Made by a program: the position numbers and the translations under genes. The notes beneath the pieces were generated by a model, which was given only the letters and a program-made list of their open reading frames with translations, was not told where the DNA came from and did not search any database. From assembly GCA_017617615.1 (NCBI GenBank), contig JAFZVV010000008.1:1-64000 (forward strand): a stretch of DNA of 64,000 bases. The letters are read 5' to 3'. How positions within the stretch are numbered: position 1 is the stretch's first letter; each line of letters starts with the position of its first letter. The stretch is from Prevotella sp. (lineage in GTDB: Bacteria > Bacteroidota > Bacteroidia > Bacteroidales > Bacteroidaceae). Shown in pieces: positions 1-8,605 of this stretch.

Positions 1-120
1 ATTTTCTCTCAGGCGGTAGGGCTGGTTCTCTTTGAGAGGATACCCTTATCTGAATTGTTTAAGCAAATCGATAATTCTAAATTAGAACCGGAAAATGATG
101 GCCAATTAAGGTTTTGGTAA
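1..120 (+). CDS. C-terminal fragment of an unidentified protein
   Basis: Frame 1 is open from the window edge for 39 codons and stops with TAA at 118-120. The tail reads with a protein-like mix of residues and ends in GQLRFW. It converges on the minus-strand gene at 106-795 and the two 3' ends overlap by 15 bp. An open frame this short would occur by chance fairly often, so the call rests on composition and on the fitting convergent end. No family is recognisable. If real, it closes off the restriction locus, so hsdR cannot follow directly on the minus strand. Confidence 0.4.
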   Translation: MFSQAVGLVLFERIPLSELFKQIDNSKLEPENDGQLRFW

Positions 121-795
121 TTTATTCCGGACACTAGTGATTTCTATTATGTTATCAAAAATTGCCAAAACCTTATCTGCAGCTATATATATATCTTGAT
201 TGGTGCTGTCGGCAATTGTACATAAATAATGGAAGTCTTCATTTATTTTAATTCTATCCATATCGTTAGTAAGATTCGTATCAATATATAATTCTTGTGA
301 TATAACATAATTGACACCAATCTTTATTTTATGTGTTAATGTGCCAATAAGTGCAATCTTATCAGATGTTAATCTTAGTTGTGGCGCGTTTTCTGTATAT
401 TCACCTCCGCTAAAATCTTCAAATACATTCTCTGTGTTTGTTTTTTCGTCCCATTTACAACTATTAATAGACATAGAAAAATCATCAATCGCATTTATCA
501 TCTGGAATAATGACTTATTCACATTTCTATATGCAATCTTTTTTCTTCTTAAAAATGGTATCGTATCTGATAGGGAAAAGAAAATCACACCTGCAATATA
601 ACTAAATGATAGATTTTTAATAATTTCATTTATCTTATTCACAACTGCTTTTTCTTCGTTAAACGAAAATACATCACTTCTTAATGATTCAAATTCGCAT
701 GCAAAGACGCAATAAATACAGATAATAAATAATATCCATATGGGAGCAGTTTTCTTGAAATAACTACAATATATAATATTCTTTTTCATCATCAT
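106..795 (-). CDS. hypothetical protein with two membrane segments
   Basis: A 229-residue protein I do not recognise. It begins with three consecutive Met codons. A hydrophobic helix lies at about residues 17-33 (IWILFIICIYCVFAC) and a second near 62-80 (FSYIAGVIFFSLSDTIPFL). The remaining two thirds is polar and presumably soluble on one side of the membrane. It starts 4 bp after hsdS ends, on the same strand, so it is probably the last gene of the hsd operon. The gene is more AT-rich than most of the window. A membrane protein behind hsdS could be an accessory defence protein or an unrelated cargo gene; the sequence does not decide. Confidence 0.7.
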   Translation of the reverse strand: MMMKKNIIYCSYFKKTAPIWILFIICIYCVFACEFESLRSDVFSFNEEKAVVNKINEIIKNLSFSYIAGVIFFSLSDTIPFLRRKKIAYRNVNKSLFQMINAIDDFSMSINSCKWDEKTNTENVFEDFSGGEYTENAPQLRLTSDKIALIGTLTHKIKIGVNYVISQELYIDTNLTNDMDRIKINEDFHYLCTIADSTNQDIYIAADKVLAIFDNIIEITSVRNKLPKP

Positions 796-799
796 TGGA

Positions 800-1984
800 T
801 TATTGTGGTTGTACTAGAATTTCGTAACTCATCAGCTTAGGAAGCAAGCGGTCGCGGGCTTCTGTAAGGAGGCGGATTTGAAATTGAATTGTTGAAATAC
901 TATCATAATACTTAATTGCTTGCTTCTCAAAAGTAGCAAGAATAACTATTGATGGAATATTAAGATTCATCGCATTGATGTCTTTTGCATAGACATGAGG
1001 TTGTGCAGATCCTTTCTGCATGTTGTCAATAGTTTTCTTGTTATCTTTGAGAAAGCAGTACACAAAATGCAAGAAAGGAGTTGTCTTGATGTCCACGAAA
1101 GAACAATCTGAAGCCCAAACTTTTTCAAAATACATCCTTGTAAAACCTGCATTTGCGCCAGAACCACTTACTGTTATAACGCGTTCTGCTGTATTTGACC
1201 TATCGCAATAATAAGCTGGTTCAAGACCACCAGCAACTACTGGTATAGAACCATCGACAGCATCTTTCTTGGTAATTGTCTTACCGCGTTTGAATTCAAC
1301 TAAATTCTCCAACTTCGCAGGAATCCACCCCTCTGGCACACCATCGACAATCTTTGTGTTTTCGTGACCGGGAAAACGGAGGTCAACGAACCATTCCTTA
1401 TAGAGCCGCTGCGCTGCTTCCTCCAATAGCTTTATCTGCTTCTGAAAGTTCTCTATCAAGGAGTCGTAACGGGAAAGGATTGTGGCAATACGCTGCTGGG
1501 TATAAATCGGAGGTAATGCAAATGAGAAGCGTTTTATTGTATCAAGGGTTATACTTGCTTGATTAGCGGCTCCTCTTGCTTCTCCGACTACAAAGCCAGA
1601 AAAATCTAAGCATTTCAACCTAAAATATATGAAATCTTTACAAATGTCACTATTGGGAATAATTTTGACGATATTTTGATTTAGCAATGAACCTTTATGA
1701 TAATAAGGAACTCTAACGACTTTACCTACAACAGAATTGGGATTGTATTGCCAAGATCCTACTGTTTGTATTAAGATGTCTTTTTCGTAGAGAACATAAT
1801 CAAGATAGTTATCGTATTCAGAAAGAGGATAATAAACAAGGTCCTTTTCTGAAATGGAATTTAGGGTGAAATCAGAAACACGTACAACAGGTATTCCTTG
1901 GCTCACATACTGTGAACTTTTAAATGCAAAGCCCTTCTTTGTAGCGATGCACTCTCCCAACTTCACTTTCTTCCACTCGCTCAT
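800..1984 (-). CDS. hsdS: type I restriction enzyme specificity subunit HsdS
   Basis: A 394-residue specificity subunit, the DNA-recognition part of a type I restriction-modification complex. It shows the usual two-fold layout: a first target-recognition domain opening with WKKVKLGECI, a central conserved helix around residues 165-205 containing LIENFQKQIKLLEEA and LYKEWFVDLRFPG, a second recognition domain opening at PEGWIPAKLENL, and a C-terminal helix ending in EARDRLLPKLMSYEI. Its start overlaps the stop of the DUF1016 gene as ATGA, which implies translational coupling. The first recognition domain is AT-rich relative to the central helix, which fits the domain exchange common in hsdS. 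Confidence 0.93.
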   Translation of the reverse strand: MSEWKKVKLGECIATKKGFAFKSSQYVSQGIPVVRVSDFTLNSISEKDLVYYPLSEYDNYLDYVLYEKDILIQTVGSWQYNPNSVVGKVVRVPYYHKGSLLNQNIVKIIPNSDICKDFIYFRLKCLDFSGFVVGEARGAANQASITLDTIKRFSFALPPIYTQQRIATILSRYDSLIENFQKQIKLLEEAAQRLYKEWFVDLRFPGHENTKIVDGVPEGWIPAKLENLVEFKRGKTITKKDAVDGSIPVVAGGLEPAYYCDRSNTAERVITVSGSGANAGFTRMYFEKVWASDCSFVDIKTTPFLHFVYCFLKDNKKTIDNMQKGSAQPHVYAKDINAMNLNIPSIVILATFEKQAIKYYDSISTIQFQIRLLTEARDRLLPKLMSYEILVQPQ

Positions 1985-3174
1985 TCTTCGTCCTCCTCTT
2001 GTTTCTTCCTCTGTTCCAGTTCTGCCACCGTGCGGTCAACCACCTCTTGCAGTTGATATGTGGCTACACCCAAAGGTTTCTGTATGTCCTGTAATGACCA
2101 CTCTACAATCGTTTTCTTGGCAGTCTTGCAAATTAGCAACCCAACAGAGGGGTTATCGTCTTTACCGCGAAGCAACTTATCAGCAGCCGTGACATAGAAA
2201 TTCAGTTTGCCGGCAAACTCTGGCATGAACTTCACTGCTTTCAGTTCTACAATGATGTATCGACGTTGTGGAATGTGATAGAACAACAAGTCGGGGAAGA
2301 AAACTGTCTCTTCATCTATGCGCAATTCTTTTTGACGACCAAGATAAGCAAAGCCTTGACCAAGTTCCAATAGGAATTCTGTCACGTTCTTAGCCAAAGC
2401 ATTCTCCAGATCTTTTTCTTCCTTAACGGCTTCTACTGTTATGAAACTCAGGTCATATTCTTTCTTCAATAATTGTTTTGCCTCTTCTATTTGAGAAACA
2501 GGCAGTGTTGCTTCGAAATTGGTAATGGCCGAACCTTGTGATTGGAAAAGGTGAGCATCCACGTGATGTGTTAAGAGTTCACGACTCCAACCTTCTGTCA
2601 CAACCTTGTTAATATAGAAGAGAGCTTCTTCAAGCGATTTGCTCTTGGTGAAAATATATACATGGTGTTTCCATGGGACAATGCCAAAGACAGCTGGCAT
2701 TTCTAATTCTTCACCAGCCTGGTGAACAATTACATCACCAACTTGGTGACGAATTTCGTCAGCAGGTTGTTGAAGATTTGCCATCCCTATTTCTTCAACA
2801 GACCGTTGAACTATTTCTTCACCAGTTTGGTGAAGATTTACAACCCTTTGATAATAAAACTCAAACCAGCGCTTCATATAGCGTAGATTTGCCGAGGAAA
2901 ACCCTTTCTCGCCAGGGAACGTTGCCCTCATGTCGAGACTCAGTTGGTTAAAGAATCCGCTGCCCCATTTGCTTTCGGCTTTTCTCTGAATGATGTCCCG
3001 TCCCAGGCTCCAGTAGAACTCCAACATAGCAGTATTAGCTCTGAATGCAGCCTTTGCCTGGCTTCGTCTGTAACGTGCTTTTAATTCTTTCAGCCACTCT
3101 ATGTATTCCTTATCAGCCAGCATTCCATCGCGAGATATAAAGGTTGGTTTGTCCATTGCTTCTACCTTTTTCAT
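1981..3174 (-). CDS. DUF1016 / YhcG-type PDDEXK nuclease in the hsd operon
   Basis: A 397-residue DUF1016 family protein (YhcG-like), a family often found inside type I restriction loci. The N-terminal DUF1016 helical domain contains RANTAMLEFYWSLGRDI and SSANLRYMKRWFEFY. The C-terminal PDDEXK domain shows PDLLFYH followed by IVELKAVKF, the expected D...ELK pattern. I chose ATG at 3174 because it overlaps the hsdM stop as ATGA; an in-frame ATG at 3189 is an alternative. Between the N-terminal domain and the PWKHHVYIF motif is a repetitive linker (about residues 109-157) rich in HQxGEE-like units, encoded by an array of short palindromes. The name does not prove nuclease activity; the role in the R-M complex is unknown to me. 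Confidence 0.88.
   Translation of the reverse strand: MKKVEAMDKPTFISRDGMLADKEYIEWLKELKARYRRSQAKAAFRANTAMLEFYWSLGRDIIQRKAESKWGSGFFNQLSLDMRATFPGEKGFSSANLRYMKRWFEFYYQRVVNLHQTGEEIVQRSVEEIGMANLQQPADEIRHQVGDVIVHQAGEELEMPAVFGIVPWKHHVYIFTKSKSLEEALFYINKVVTEGWSRELLTHHVDAHLFQSQGSAITNFEATLPVSQIEEAKQLLKKEYDLSFITVEAVKEEKDLENALAKNVTEFLLELGQGFAYLGRQKELRIDEETVFFPDLLFYHIPQRRYIIVELKAVKFMPEFAGKLNFYVTAADKLLRGKDDNPSVGLLICKTAKKTIVEWSLQDIQKPLGVATYQLQEVVDRTVAELEQRKKQEEDEE
2710..2835. repeat. array of short palindromes inside the DUF1016 gene
   Basis: Five short inverted repeats follow one another. Those at 2710-2726 (TTCACCA-GCC-TGGTGAA) and 2816-2836 (TCTTCACCA-GTT-TGGTGAAGA) are perfect. 2735-2749 has 6-bp arms and 2794-2810 has 6-bp arms (TTCAAC/GTTGAA) around a 5-nt loop. 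The one at about 2756-2770 is imperfect. In frame they encode variants of HQxGEEI and QQPADEI. The array sits exactly at the linker between the two domains of the protein. Confidence 0.8.
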
Positions 3175-5042
3175 TTCAGTTCCTCCCATGCTTTTTGTAT
3201 CTCTGCCATTAAGACATTGGCCTCGTCGTTCAGTTGTGCCAACTCTGCATGAATCTCGTTCATGCGCTCATGGAAATCAACACCATCATCCTCTTGCTCA
3301 GCCACGCCTACGTAGGCACCGGGAGTGAGCGAGTAGTTCTTCTCCTCGATTTCCTGAATAGTGGCAACCTTGCAGAGACCGAGGACATCTTGGTAGGTGC
3401 CTTCCTCGCCAAACTTCGAAACGAGCCATTCGTGCTGACGGGCGGTTTCGAGTGTTTCTTCCAGTTCTGCTATCAGGGCATTCTGCTCTGCCTCGATGCG
3501 CTTCTTATCCTTGCGTTGGGCAGCGGCGATGGCCTCCTTGGCTGCAGCCTTTTGTTTATCGAGGGCTTCCTGTGCAGAAGTTACAGTCCAAATATCCTGC
3601 GCGCAGTTTTCTCCTTCGCGTTTCATACTCCCCTCGCCCTTTGGAGAGGGGTTAGGGGTGAGGCTCTTCTTGTAGTCAGCCAACAATTGTTGGTACTTCT
3701 CCTTCTCTCCCCGATACAGATGCACGATGGCTTGGAGGTTGCGCAGTTGCCATTCTGTCCATTCATTCAGCGTGCGGTCAACCACCGTGTAGTAGTTGCG
3801 GGCATCAATGAAGAGTACCTTATCACGGATGTCGGTATGCTTGTTGCGGTCGAAGAACCACAATGAACAGGGCAAAGAGAGCGTATAAAAGAAGTTGTTG
3901 CCTACACTGACCATCACATCCACATCGCCCGTGCGCACCAATTTTTCACGGATGTCACGGTCTTTGTTGGCACTGTCGGTAGCCGAACTGGCCATGACGA
4001 AACCAGCACGGCCGTGGTCGTTGAGGTAGGCATAGAAATAGCTTATCCAGAGATAGTTGGCATTGCCAATCTCTTTAGTCTTCTGATTCACACCCGGCAA
4101 ACCAAATGGCAGACGACCTGCTGCAGAAGCAGATTCCGCCTTCACTTTATCGACATTAAACGGCGGATTCGCCATCACATAGTCGCATTTACCAGCCAGG
4201 TTATGGGTGTCGTGATAGAAGGTGTTGGCCTCGTCGCCAGAGATAATCTTGCCATTGAGTCCATGCACAGCCATATTCATCAGACAGAGCTGGGCATTGT
4301 ATTCCACCTTCTCCTGTCCGTAGAAGGTCATCTGTGTGTTGGCATTTAAGCCCGCTTGATTCACGAAATCGCCCGTCTGCACGAACATACCTCCAGAACC
4401 ACAGGCAGGGTCGAGCATCACGCCTTGTGTGGGTTCCAGCACATTCACCAGCATCTTCACCAAAGACTTGGGCGTGAAGAACACACCGTCGTCGCTGGCC
4501 ACGGCTTTGGCAAACTTCGAGAGGAAGTATTCGTAGATGCGACCAATAATGTCGCCTCCCACCTCGTCGATGGTCTTATTGTTGAAGATACGAAGCAACT
4601 CACGGAGCAGGTCATCGGCAAACATGGTGTAGGTCTTGGGGAGAACGCCTGTCAGCTGTTCGCTTTGGTCTTCCACCAGTTGCATGGCATTGTTCACGGC
4701 TTCGCCCAGCGAGTTGATGTCCTGTCCGTCCTTGGTTTTCAGGTGGGCATCGATGATATTGTCTGGCAAATTCACTAAATAGTCGAACTGCGCCTCGCGA
4801 GGCAGATAGAGCGCACTCTTGGCAGCGAAGTCGCTGGGTTCTACGGGCATCACACGTCCACCACGACTCGGACGGTTCTCCAGTATTTCTGCTTCCACCA
4901 TCTTATATCGGCTATAGGCATAGCGCAGGAAAAGCAATGCCAACACAGGCATACAATACTGGCTGCTTGTCAGTTTGCTACCCTGACGCAAAAGGTCTGC
5001 CGACTCCCAAAGCTCGGCTTCGAGTTTTCGTATGTTGATCAT
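3171..5042 (-). CDS. hsdM: type I restriction-modification DNA methyltransferase HsdM
   Basis: A 623-residue N6-adenine methyltransferase subunit. The N-terminal HsdM_N helical domain is followed by the S-adenosylmethionine motif LDPACGSGGMFV and the catalytic motif NPPFNVD. The region LWFFDRNK and the run of charged helices at the C-terminus match the family. It is longer than typical HsdM proteins (about 500-530 residues); the surplus lies after residue 450 and includes a coiled-coil-like KQKAAAKEAIAAAQRK stretch. An insert reading LTPNPSPKGEG looks like a translated repeat. It is first in an operon with the DUF1016 gene and hsdS. No hsdR is present upstream, where an efflux operon lies, so the endonuclease subunit must be elsewhere or missing. 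Confidence 0.95.
   Translation of the reverse strand: MINIRKLEAELWESADLLRQGSKLTSSQYCMPVLALLFLRYAYSRYKMVEAEILENRPSRGGRVMPVEPSDFAAKSALYLPREAQFDYLVNLPDNIIDAHLKTKDGQDINSLGEAVNNAMQLVEDQSEQLTGVLPKTYTMFADDLLRELLRIFNNKTIDEVGGDIIGRIYEYFLSKFAKAVASDDGVFFTPKSLVKMLVNVLEPTQGVMLDPACGSGGMFVQTGDFVNQAGLNANTQMTFYGQEKVEYNAQLCLMNMAVHGLNGKIISGDEANTFYHDTHNLAGKCDYVMANPPFNVDKVKAESASAAGRLPFGLPGVNQKTKEIGNANYLWISYFYAYLNDHGRAGFVMASSATDSANKDRDIREKLVRTGDVDVMVSVGNNFFYTLSLPCSLWFFDRNKHTDIRDKVLFIDARNYYTVVDRTLNEWTEWQLRNLQAIVHLYRGEKEKYQQLLADYKKSLTPNPSPKGEGSMKREGENCAQDIWTVTSAQEALDKQKAAAKEAIAAAQRKDKKRIEAEQNALIAELEETLETARQHEWLVSKFGEEGTYQDVLGLCKVATIQEIEEKNYSLTPGAYVGVAEQEDDGVDFHERMNEIHAELAQLNDEANVLMAEIQKAWEELK
3624..3665. repeat. in-frame repeat element inside hsdM
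   Basis: A C/G-skewed segment with a partly self-complementary core (CCCCTC...GAGGGG) encodes LTPNPSPKGEG within the variable C-terminal part of hsdM. This peptide is one I recognise as recurring in unrelated bacterial proteins where a dispersed DNA repeat has been captured in frame. The protein reads through it without a stop. Confidence 0.55.
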
Positions 5043-5175
5043 AATGATGATGTATTTATAGATTCTTCCTTCAGCCGAAAAGCTGCTTTCAAATCCTTCA
5101 GGGCTCTTTGCCTTTCGTGAACCCGTAGATGTTCTATCGAAAAATATACTTCGCTTGAATATCGTATAGTCCCTT

Positions 5176-5347
5176 CAATCGGCCGTAGGTCGAAAATAAT
5201 TTTCAATATTCAATTTTCAATATTCAATCGGCCAAGGCCGAAAACAATTTTCAATCGGCCGCAGGCCGTAAAAAATCTTCAATCTTGAATTTTGAATTTT
5301 CAATCGGCCGTAGGCCGACAATAATATTCAATCGGCCGCAGGCCGAC
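5176..5347. repeat. cluster of five CAATCGGCCG-type palindromic repeats
   Basis: Copies of an 18-bp unit, consensus CAATCGGCCGYAGGCCGA, start at 5176, 5225, 5252, 5301 and 5329. They are separated by AT-rich 'TTCAATATTCAATTTTCAA' strings. The core (CGGCC..GGCCG) is self-complementary. The array fills most of the gap between hsdM and the efflux permease (5043-5352); the rest of the gap, 5043-5175, shows nothing I can name. Related strings occur at 14450-14480, 26318-26372, 50668-50704 and 58790-58815. Confidence 0.8.
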
Positions 5348-5352
5348 TAATT

Positions 5353-6591
5353 TTATTCGTACCTAATGGCCTCGATGGGGTCGAGGCGGGCGGCTTTCTT
5401 TGCCGGATACCAGCCGAAGAACACACCGGTGAACGTACACACGGCGAAACTCATGATGATACTCCACGGCTGGACAGAGACAGGCCAGTGGGCAAGGGAG
5501 TTGATGGCGTAGGAGAGGCCCACGCCCAAAAGCACCCCGATGATGCCACCGGTGAGGCTCAGCAGGATGGCCTCGATGAGGAACTGGTTGAGGATGTCGA
5601 TGCCACGTGCGCCCACGCTCATGCGCAGGCCTATCTCACGGGTGCGCTCCGTCACACTCACATACATGATGTTCATGATGCCGATGCCACCCACGATGAG
5701 CGAGATGCCTGCCACGGCACCCAACAGGATGGTGAGCATGTTGGTAGTGGAGTTCATCATGCTCGACAACTCCTCCTGCGACCGGATGTTGAAGTCGTCC
5801 TCGTCGCCGGGCATGTCGTCGGTGGCTTCTTTCAGTTTATGGTTACGACGCAGAATCCCGTTGATTTCATCGATGGCCTTGTCGGTGACTCCCTCGGTGA
5901 TGGCAGAGCACTGGATGCCGCTGAGGTAGGTCTGGGCAAGGATGCGCTTCATCACCGACGTGTAGGGAGCGAGCACCATGTCGTCCTGGTCCATGCCCAT
6001 GGAGTTGTAGCCTTTCTTCTTCAAGACACCCACCACACGGAACGGTATCGACTTGAAGCGGATGACCTTGCCGATGGGGTCGCTGCCCTCGCCGAAGAGG
6101 TTGTCGACGACGGTCTGGCCGAGCACACATACCTTTGCGCTCGACTTGATGTCGGCATCGGTGAACATCTCGCCGTCGGAAACGGTGAGCTGGCGGATTT
6201 CCAGATAGTCCTGGCTCACGCCATAGACTGATGAGGGCGCATTGTTGTTGCCGTAGATGAACTGTCCGGAACTCTGCACCATCGGACTCACGGCCTTCAC
6301 ATAGGTGCACCCCTCCTTGATGGCCTCGTAGTCTTCCATCTTCAGTGTTTCCATCGACGAGGCATCCTGTCGCACGCCACCACGGAAGTCGGCGCCCGGA
6401 CTGATCATGATCATGTTCGAGCCCATCTCCGAGATGTTGGCCTGGATGCTCTGTTTCGTGCCTTGGCCGATGGCGAGCATGGTAATCACCGATGCGATGC
6501 CGATAATGATGCCCAGGGCGGTGAGAAACGACCGCGTCTTGTTCGCGGAAATGGCACGGAGGGCTATTTTGAAAAGATTGGTATAGTTCAT
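5353..6591 (-). CDS. MacB-like ABC transporter permease
   Basis: A 412-residue FtsX/MacB-type permease. It starts with a transmembrane helix after the conserved ALRAISANKTRSFLTALGIIIG, continues with a periplasmic MacB_PCD domain (about residues 45-270), and ends with the FtsX domain holding three membrane segments (LGAVAGISLIVGGIGIMNIM, FLIEAILLSLTGGIIGVLLG and MSFAVCTFTGVFFGWYPAKK). The ATPase is a separate gene 11 bp upstream, so this is a split MacB. It is the last gene of a four-gene operon with a TolC-like outer membrane protein and a MacA-like adaptor. The likely job is efflux of peptides, lipids or macrolide-like compounds; the substrate cannot be inferred. Confidence 0.92.
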   Translation of the reverse strand: MNYTNLFKIALRAISANKTRSFLTALGIIIGIASVITMLAIGQGTKQSIQANISEMGSNMIMISPGADFRGGVRQDASSMETLKMEDYEAIKEGCTYVKAVSPMVQSSGQFIYGNNNAPSSVYGVSQDYLEIRQLTVSDGEMFTDADIKSSAKVCVLGQTVVDNLFGEGSDPIGKVIRFKSIPFRVVGVLKKKGYNSMGMDQDDMVLAPYTSVMKRILAQTYLSGIQCSAITEGVTDKAIDEINGILRRNHKLKEATDDMPGDEDDFNIRSQEELSSMMNSTTNMLTILLGAVAGISLIVGGIGIMNIMYVSVTERTREIGLRMSVGARGIDILNQFLIEAILLSLTGGIIGVLLGVGLSYAINSLAHWPVSVQPWSIIMSFAVCTFTGVFFGWYPAKKAARLDPIEAIRYE

Positions 6592-6602
6592 GACGTGGTG
6601 GT

Positions 6603-7355
6603 TTATTCGTCGTCGTTGGCGGGCAGGGCAGCCAGGCCTTCCTCCGCCGATAGGATGTTGTGGTTCTCCTCGTCGCTGATGACACGGCCGTCGCGCAGCA
6701 TGATGTTGCGGCTGGAGTAGTTGGCGATGTCGGGGTTGTGGGTGACGAAGATAATGGTTCGCCCCTGCGAATGGAGTTTCTGGAAGAGAACAAGGATTTC
6801 ATAGCTCGTGCGGGTGTCGAGGTTTCCCGTGGCCTCGTCGGCGAGGATTACCGCGGGGTCGTTGACGAGTGCACGGGCGATGGCCACGCGCTGCATCTGT
6901 CCGCCCGACATCTGGTTCGACTTGTGGTAGAGACGGTCACCCAGTCCTACGGCCTTCAGGGCCTCCACGGCTTTCTCGTGGCGCTGGCGGGCACTCACGT
7001 TGCTGTTGTACATCAGCGGCAGTTCCACGTTCTCCACGCTGGTGGTCTTGGGCAAGAGGTTGTAATTCTGGAAGATGAACCCAATCTTGCGGTTGCGCAG
7101 TACGGCGCGCTGCGACTTCGACATCTTGCGCACCGACACGCCGTCGAGGAAGTACTCTCCGGTGGTGGGGGTGTCGAGACAGCCCAACTGGTTGAGAAGG
7201 GTCGATTTGCCCGACCCCGACTTGCCCATGATGGTGACGAACTCCCCTTCATGGATTTTGAACGACACGCCACGCAGCGCGTGTACGGTCTCCTCGCCCA
7301 CGATGAAGTCGCGTTTGACGTTCTGCAATTCGATGACTACTTTCTTTTCCTCCAT
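6603..7355 (-). CDS. ABC transporter ATP-binding protein, MacB/LolD type
   Basis: A 250-residue ATPase with Walker [11 protein letters not shown]-loop region [14 protein letters not shown], signature [15 protein letters not shown], Walker [13 protein letters not shown] and the switch histidine in [18 protein letters not shown] and TGNLD are typical of the MacB/LolD branch. It energises the permease encoded 11 bp downstream and lies 29 bp after the adaptor gene, so the four genes should be cotranscribed. A C-terminal tail of about 25 residues after the ATPase core is acidic ([16 protein letters not shown]). Confidence 0.95.
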   Translation of the reverse strand: MEEKKVVIELQNVKRDFIVGEETVHALRGVSFKIHEGEFVTIMGKSGSGKSTLLNQLGCLDTPTTGEYFLDGVSVRKMSKSQRAVLRNRKIGFIFQNYNLLPKTTSVENVELPLMYNSNVSARQRHEKAVEALKAVGLGDRLYHKSNQMSGGQMQRVAIARALVNDPAVILADEATGNLDTRTSYEILVLFQKLHSQGRTIIFVTHNPDIANYSSRNIMLRDGRVISDEENHNILSAEEGLAALPANDDE

Positions 7356-7384
7356 GTTGACGGATATTTGGGCGTTCTCAAGGC

Positions 7385-8566
7385 TTATTTCTTGTTGTTG
7401 TTACGGCGCGGTGGTCCGGGGGCGAACGGACTCTGCTCGGCATTTTCGCCAGGGAATTCCTCCTCACTCGTCACCGATATTTCAGAGATGACCTCCATGC
7501 CCTTGTTCACGCCACTCACAATCTCGGTGTTGGAGCCGTCGCTCTGTCCCAGCTTCACGGGATGAGCCTTCACCACGTCGCCCTCAAGGGTCCAAAGCTT
7601 GTCCTTTCCGGCGCAGTCGGCTATCTTGCGCTGCTTGCCGATGGTCTCCTTCATCGGGGTGAAGCGGAGGGCCTTCGTGGGCACGCAGAGCACGCCATAG
7701 CGCTCGAAGGTGTAGATGGTAACGCTGGCGGTGAGACCGGGTTTCAGTTTCAGTTGCGAGTTGGGTGCGCTGATCACCACCTCGTAGGTTACCACGTTGT
7801 TCGTGGTGGTGGCTTCCTGGCGCACTTGTGTCACCGTGCCTTGGAACGTGTCGTCGGGATAAGCATCCACGGTGAAGGTGACGCGTTCGCCGGCTTTCAC
7901 GCCGCCGATGTCCGCCTCATCCACATTGGCTACCACCTGCATGTTGGTCAGGTCTTTCGCAATCTTGAAGAGTTCCGGGGTGTTGAAACTGGCTGCCACC
8001 GTCTGGCCTTCCTCCACCGACTTCGACAGCACCACGCCGTCGATGGGCGAGGTGATGGTCGCATAGCTGAGGTTGGTCTGGGCACGGCGCACGTTTTCCG
8101 TGGCTTGTGCCACCTGTTCCTGTGCCTGACGGTAACTGAGCTGGGCATTCTCGAAGTCGTCGGCACTCACCAGGCCTTTCTTGAAGAGGGTCTGGTAGCG
8201 CTTGTAGTTGGCCTCCTGGTAGTTGAGCGCGCTCTGTGCGCTCGAGAGGTTGGCTTTCGCGGTGTTGAGTTCGCTGGTGAGGTTGGTCTTGTCGAGTTCG
8301 GCTATCACCTGCCCTTTCTTCACGACGCTGTTGTAGTCGACATAGAGCTTGCTGACGATACCCGACACCTGCGTACCCACAGTCACCGAGGTCACCGGTT
8401 CTATGGTGCCCGTAGCGGTGACGCTGTTGCGCAGGGTTGTTTCTTCTACTTTCACGGTATTGAAGTTGATGACTTCTTCTTTCTTCCCGCCGGAGCATTT
8501 CCAGAACACGATGGCTATGATGGCGACAAGGAGAACGAAATACCAGATTTTGCTAATCTTCTTCAT
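7385..8566 (-). CDS. MacA-like periplasmic adaptor (HlyD/RND family)
   Basis: A 393-residue membrane fusion protein. An N-terminal membrane anchor (IWYFVLLVAIIAIVFWKCSG) precedes a barrel-sandwich half-motif VTVGTQVSGIVSKLYVDYNSVVKKGQVIAELD, a coiled-coil hairpin at about residues 95-165, and the second half-motif ATITSPIDGVVLSKSVEEGQTV. The beta-barrel and membrane-proximal domains follow. The C-terminus is basic (PPRRNNNKK). It would bridge the inner-membrane permease and the TolC-like protein encoded just upstream (39 bp). Confidence 0.94.
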   Translation of the reverse strand: MKKISKIWYFVLLVAIIAIVFWKCSGGKKEEVINFNTVKVEETTLRNSVTATGTIEPVTSVTVGTQVSGIVSKLYVDYNSVVKKGQVIAELDKTNLTSELNTAKANLSSAQSALNYQEANYKRYQTLFKKGLVSADDFENAQLSYRQAQEQVAQATENVRRAQTNLSYATITSPIDGVVLSKSVEEGQTVAASFNTPELFKIAKDLTNMQVVANVDEADIGGVKAGERVTFTVDAYPDDTFQGTVTQVRQEATTTNNVVTYEVVISAPNSQLKLKPGLTASVTIYTFERYGVLCVPTKALRFTPMKETIGKQRKIADCAGKDKLWTLEGDVVKAHPVKLGQSDGSNTEIVSGVNKGMEVISEISVTSEEEFPGENAEQSPFAPGPPRRNNNKK

Positions 8567-8605
8567 ATCATGGGTGTTGTGTTGATTTTTCAGTGACGGG
8601 AGGGG

